Below are positions 3,995-5,784 of a stretch of DNA of 5,784 nucleotides, in pieces. The translations under genes and the position numbers were made by a program. Location of the stretch: NCBI GenBank assembly GCA_030621975.1, contig JAUXGQ010000141.1:1-5784 (forward strand), written 5' to 3'. Position 1 is the first letter of the stretch, and each line of letters starts with the position of its first letter. The notes under the pieces were generated by a model that saw nothing but the letters and a program-made list of their open reading frames with translations, was not told the DNA's origin and did not search any database. Source of the DNA: Gammaproteobacteria bacterium (GTDB lineage: Bacteria > Pseudomonadota > Gammaproteobacteria > Chromatiales > Chromatiaceae).

Positions 3995-5322
3995 GAGAAA
4001 TATTCCCTTGTCAGCTTGAAAACCACCGGGCTCAGCAGGATCAGGGCCAACAGGTTGGGTAAGGCCATCAATGCGTTCAGGGCATCGGCCAGCAACCAGA
4101 TGAAATCGAGCTGCGCCACCGCTCCGCAAGGAATGGCAATGATCCAGAGCACTCGAAACGGGGTGATCGACTTGATACCGAAGAGATATTCCACACACTT
4201 TTCACCGTAGAAGCTCCAACCCAGGAGCGTGGTAAAGGCAAACACACTGAGCCCGAAGGTCACCACGTAAGCGCCAAAGTCGGGAAGGGCCTGGGAGAAT
4301 GCCGCCGTGGAAAGGGCAGCCCCCGTAGCGCCGCTGTTCCACAAACCCGATACGAGAATCACCAAACCGGTGATGGTGCAGACCACCAGAGTGTCTATGA
4401 AGGTCCCCAGCATGGCGATGGTCCCCTGACGAACGGGGCTGTTGGTGGTAGCCGCGGCATGGGCGATCGGCGCACTTCCGAGCCCGGCCTCATTGGAAAA
4501 AACACCCCGGGCGACACCAAAACGAATAGCCGCCCACACCGTCGCACCGGCAAAACCTCCACCGGCTGCCACCGGCGTAAACGCATGCTCGAAGATCAGG
4601 TTAAATGCATGGGGAATTGCATCCAGATTCACCGCGAGGATGAACAGCCCTCCGCCCACGTAAAGTATCGCCATCAAAGGCACCAGCTTGCCCGCGACCT
4701 CGGCAATACGGCGAATGCCGCCGATCAATACCAGCGCCGCCAGTGCGGCCATCGCGATACCGGTAACCCAATGGTCCACGTCGAAGTTTGAATACAGGGC
4801 GTCGGCAACGGAATTGGCCTGTACCGTATTCCCGATCCCGAATCCAGCCAGGGCGCCAAAGATGGCAAACGCGGTTCCAAGCCAGGCCCAATGCCGCTTC
4901 AATCCGTTCTTGATGTAGTACATGGGACCGCCCACGTGGTTGCCGTCCTCATCCACCTCGCGAAATCGAACCGCACAAACCGCTTCCGAGTACTTGGTCG
5001 CCATGCCCACCAGGGCGGTACACCACATCCAGAACAGGGCGCCCGGCCCACCCAGTGCCAGCGCGGTCGCGACGCCGGCGATATTTCCGGTACCGATGGT
5101 GGCGGAGAGCGAGGTCATCAAGGCGTTGAAGGGCGAGATATCACCGTCACCGGCCGCTTGCCGACCGCCCCACAGCATGCGGAATCCGTAACCCAGACGA
5201 ATGAGCGGCATCAGCCTCAGACCAATCATGAGAAAAAATCCGGTCCCCAATATCAGCACCAGCATCATTGGACCCCAGACAATCCCGTTTAGCCAGGTAA
5301 CCGCATTACTCACCGTCTCCAC
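3991..5322 (-). CDS. AGCS-family sodium:alanine/glycine symporter
   Basis: The 443-residue integral inner-membrane protein belongs to the AlsT/DagA/YaaJ family, which couples uptake of alanine or glycine to sodium. It has about ten or eleven hydrophobic segments. Family signatures are present (numbered from the GTG): IGTGNIAGVA at about 76-85, GGPGALFWMW at 91-100, GGPMYYI at 131-137, FSNEAGLGSAP at 275-285 and WSFYGEKCVEYLFG at 369-382. The GTG at 5322 is chosen because AGGAG (complement of 5331-5335) lies 8 nt upstream. A TTG at 5355 would add 11 residues before the first helix without a site. The length is normal and nothing is missing. It lies 42 bp after a CNB-domain gene in the same direction, so co-transcription is plausible. 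Exact substrate cannot be told from sequence alone, so no symbol is given. Confidence 0.95.
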   Translation of the reverse strand: METVSNAVTWLNGIVWGPMMLVLILGTGFFLMIGLRLMPLIRLGYGFRMLWGGRQAAGDGDISPFNALMTSLSATIGTGNIAGVATALALGGPGALFWMWCTALVGMATKYSEAVCAVRFREVDEDGNHVGGPMYYIKNGLKRHWAWLGTAFAIFGALAGFGIGNTVQANSVADALYSNFDVDHWVTGIAMAALAALVLIGGIRRIAEVAGKLVPLMAILYVGGGLFILAVNLDAIPHAFNLIFEHAFTPVAAGGGFAGATVWAAIRFGVARGVFSNEAGLGSAPIAHAAATTNSPVRQGTIAMLGTFIDTLVVCTITGLVILVSGLWNSGATGAALSTAAFSQALPDFGAYVVTFGLSVFAFTTLLGWSFYGEKCVEYLFGIKSITPFRVLWIIAIPCGAVAQLDFIWLLADALNALMALPNLLALILLSPVVFKLTREYFS

Positions 5323-5330
5323 GCGCCGTT

Positions 5331-5335
5331 CTCCT
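5331..5335 (-). promoter_or_regulatory. Ribosome binding site of the symporter
   Basis: The minus strand reads AGGAG, 8 nt before the GTG at 5322. It fixes the start there rather than at the upstream TTG. Confidence 0.7.
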
Positions 5336-5364
5336 GTTCGAATTTTGTCGGGCAACTATACACT

Positions 5365-5784
5365 TTAGAGGTGCTCATCGATGCCGTGGGCCTTCAGGCC
5401 CCAAGCGAGCAGGTCCTGGACACGGCGGTTCGCCCGGCGTAACCGCTTGATCTGGATATCGAACAGTTCCTTGAGTACCCTGTAACCGGACTCGGGGTGC
5501 GCATCCATCCATTCCTGTAGATGCGGGGCGCTGATCTCCAACAACTCGCCATCAGAGATCGCCACCACAGAAGCACTGCGGGGCTGATTATCGAACAGAC
5601 ACAGCTCGCCAAAAAGATCGCCCGGACCAAGATCGCAGATCCCCGGTTGAATAAAGCGCCGCCCCTCCAACTCGATACTGCCCGTGACGCGCAGACAACC
5701 GCTCTCCACGATATACAGGCATCCGTCCCTGTCCCCTTCGCGAATCAGGACTTCGCTGCGCTTGAACAAGCGACGTATCCAACC
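5365..5784 (-). CDS. Cyclic nucleotide-binding domain protein (N-terminus outside window)
   Basis: The frame is open through the window edge. The 139 visible residues are nearly all one CNB (cNMP-binding) domain. The beta-strand pattern RSEVLIREGDRDGCLYIVESGCLRVTG is followed by the phosphate-binding cassette GDLFGELCLFDNQPRSASVVA. The cassette keeps the glutamate after FG and the arginine before SAS, the residues that contact ribose and phosphate in cyclic-nucleotide binders. A C-terminal helix follows. No helix-turn-helix comes after it, so unlike CRP/FNR it is probably not itself a DNA-binding regulator. The TTG at 5769 falls inside the domain's first strand and is unlikely to be the true start. 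It lies upstream of the symporter in the same direction, 42 bp apart. A partner or output domain may lie in the missing part. Confidence 0.85.
   Translation of the reverse strand, partial: GWIRRLFKRSEVLIREGDRDGCLYIVESGCLRVTGSIELEGRRFIQPGICDLGPGDLFGELCLFDNQPRSASVVAISDGELLEISAPHLQEWMDAHPESGYRVLKELFDIQIKRLRRANRRVQDLLAWGLKAHGIDEHL

Noticed and set aside
5323..5355. Upstream TTG start for the symporter
   Set aside because: It lacks a ribosome binding site, and the extra 11 residues are charged and atypical. The GTG at 5322 has AGGAG at ideal spacing.

Overview
The window looks like a moderately GC-rich gammaproteobacterial chromosome. The main reasons are a DUF1820 protein (a family known chiefly from gammaproteobacteria), a full-length BolA closely resembling the E. 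coli protein, and a glutathione-dependent glyoxalase II. The genus cannot be read from the sequence. There is no rRNA, tRNA, CRISPR array or transposase gene.

Layout. Positions 1-698 carry no convincing gene. This stretch holds a clear 171-bp non-coding mobile element of MITE type (45-215). It has 12-bp terminal inverted repeats, an exact abutting 8-bp target duplication and a body that folds back on itself. A series of further hairpins follows (225-340, 396-463, 523-581) and leads to a small PilZ-domain gene (699-1037, +). PilZ converges on gloB (1051-1830, -) with only 13 bp between the stops. gloB is divergent from a DUF1820 gene (1914-2252, +). An extended -10 element sits in that gap, centred on a short palindrome. 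DUF1820 is followed by an unrecognised helical protein gene (2294-2761, +), probably in the same operon. bolA (2853-3173, +) comes next, preceded by a sigma-S-like extended -10.

Positions 3174-3595 have no gene but contain two short palindromes, a candidate promoter, and an 8-bp inverted repeat bracketing the ribosome binding site of the next gene. That gene (3596-3994, +) encodes an unrecognised 132-residue protein. Its stop codon overlaps the stop of a convergent AGCS-family sodium:alanine/glycine symporter (3991-5322, -). Upstream of the symporter, in the same direction and 42 bp away, is a cyclic-nucleotide-binding-domain protein cut by the window edge (5365-5784, -).

Functional picture. 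Most genes are housekeeping or stress functions: methylglyoxal detoxification, BolA iron-sulfur/stress biology and amino-acid uptake. Two are second-messenger receptor domains: PilZ for cyclic di-GMP and CNB for a cyclic nucleotide. The least ordinary parts are the MITE, the hairpin-rich leader upstream of PilZ, and a strong minus-strand intrinsic terminator inside the 3' end of bolA that no annotated minus-strand gene explains. I did not find a new multi-gene system here.
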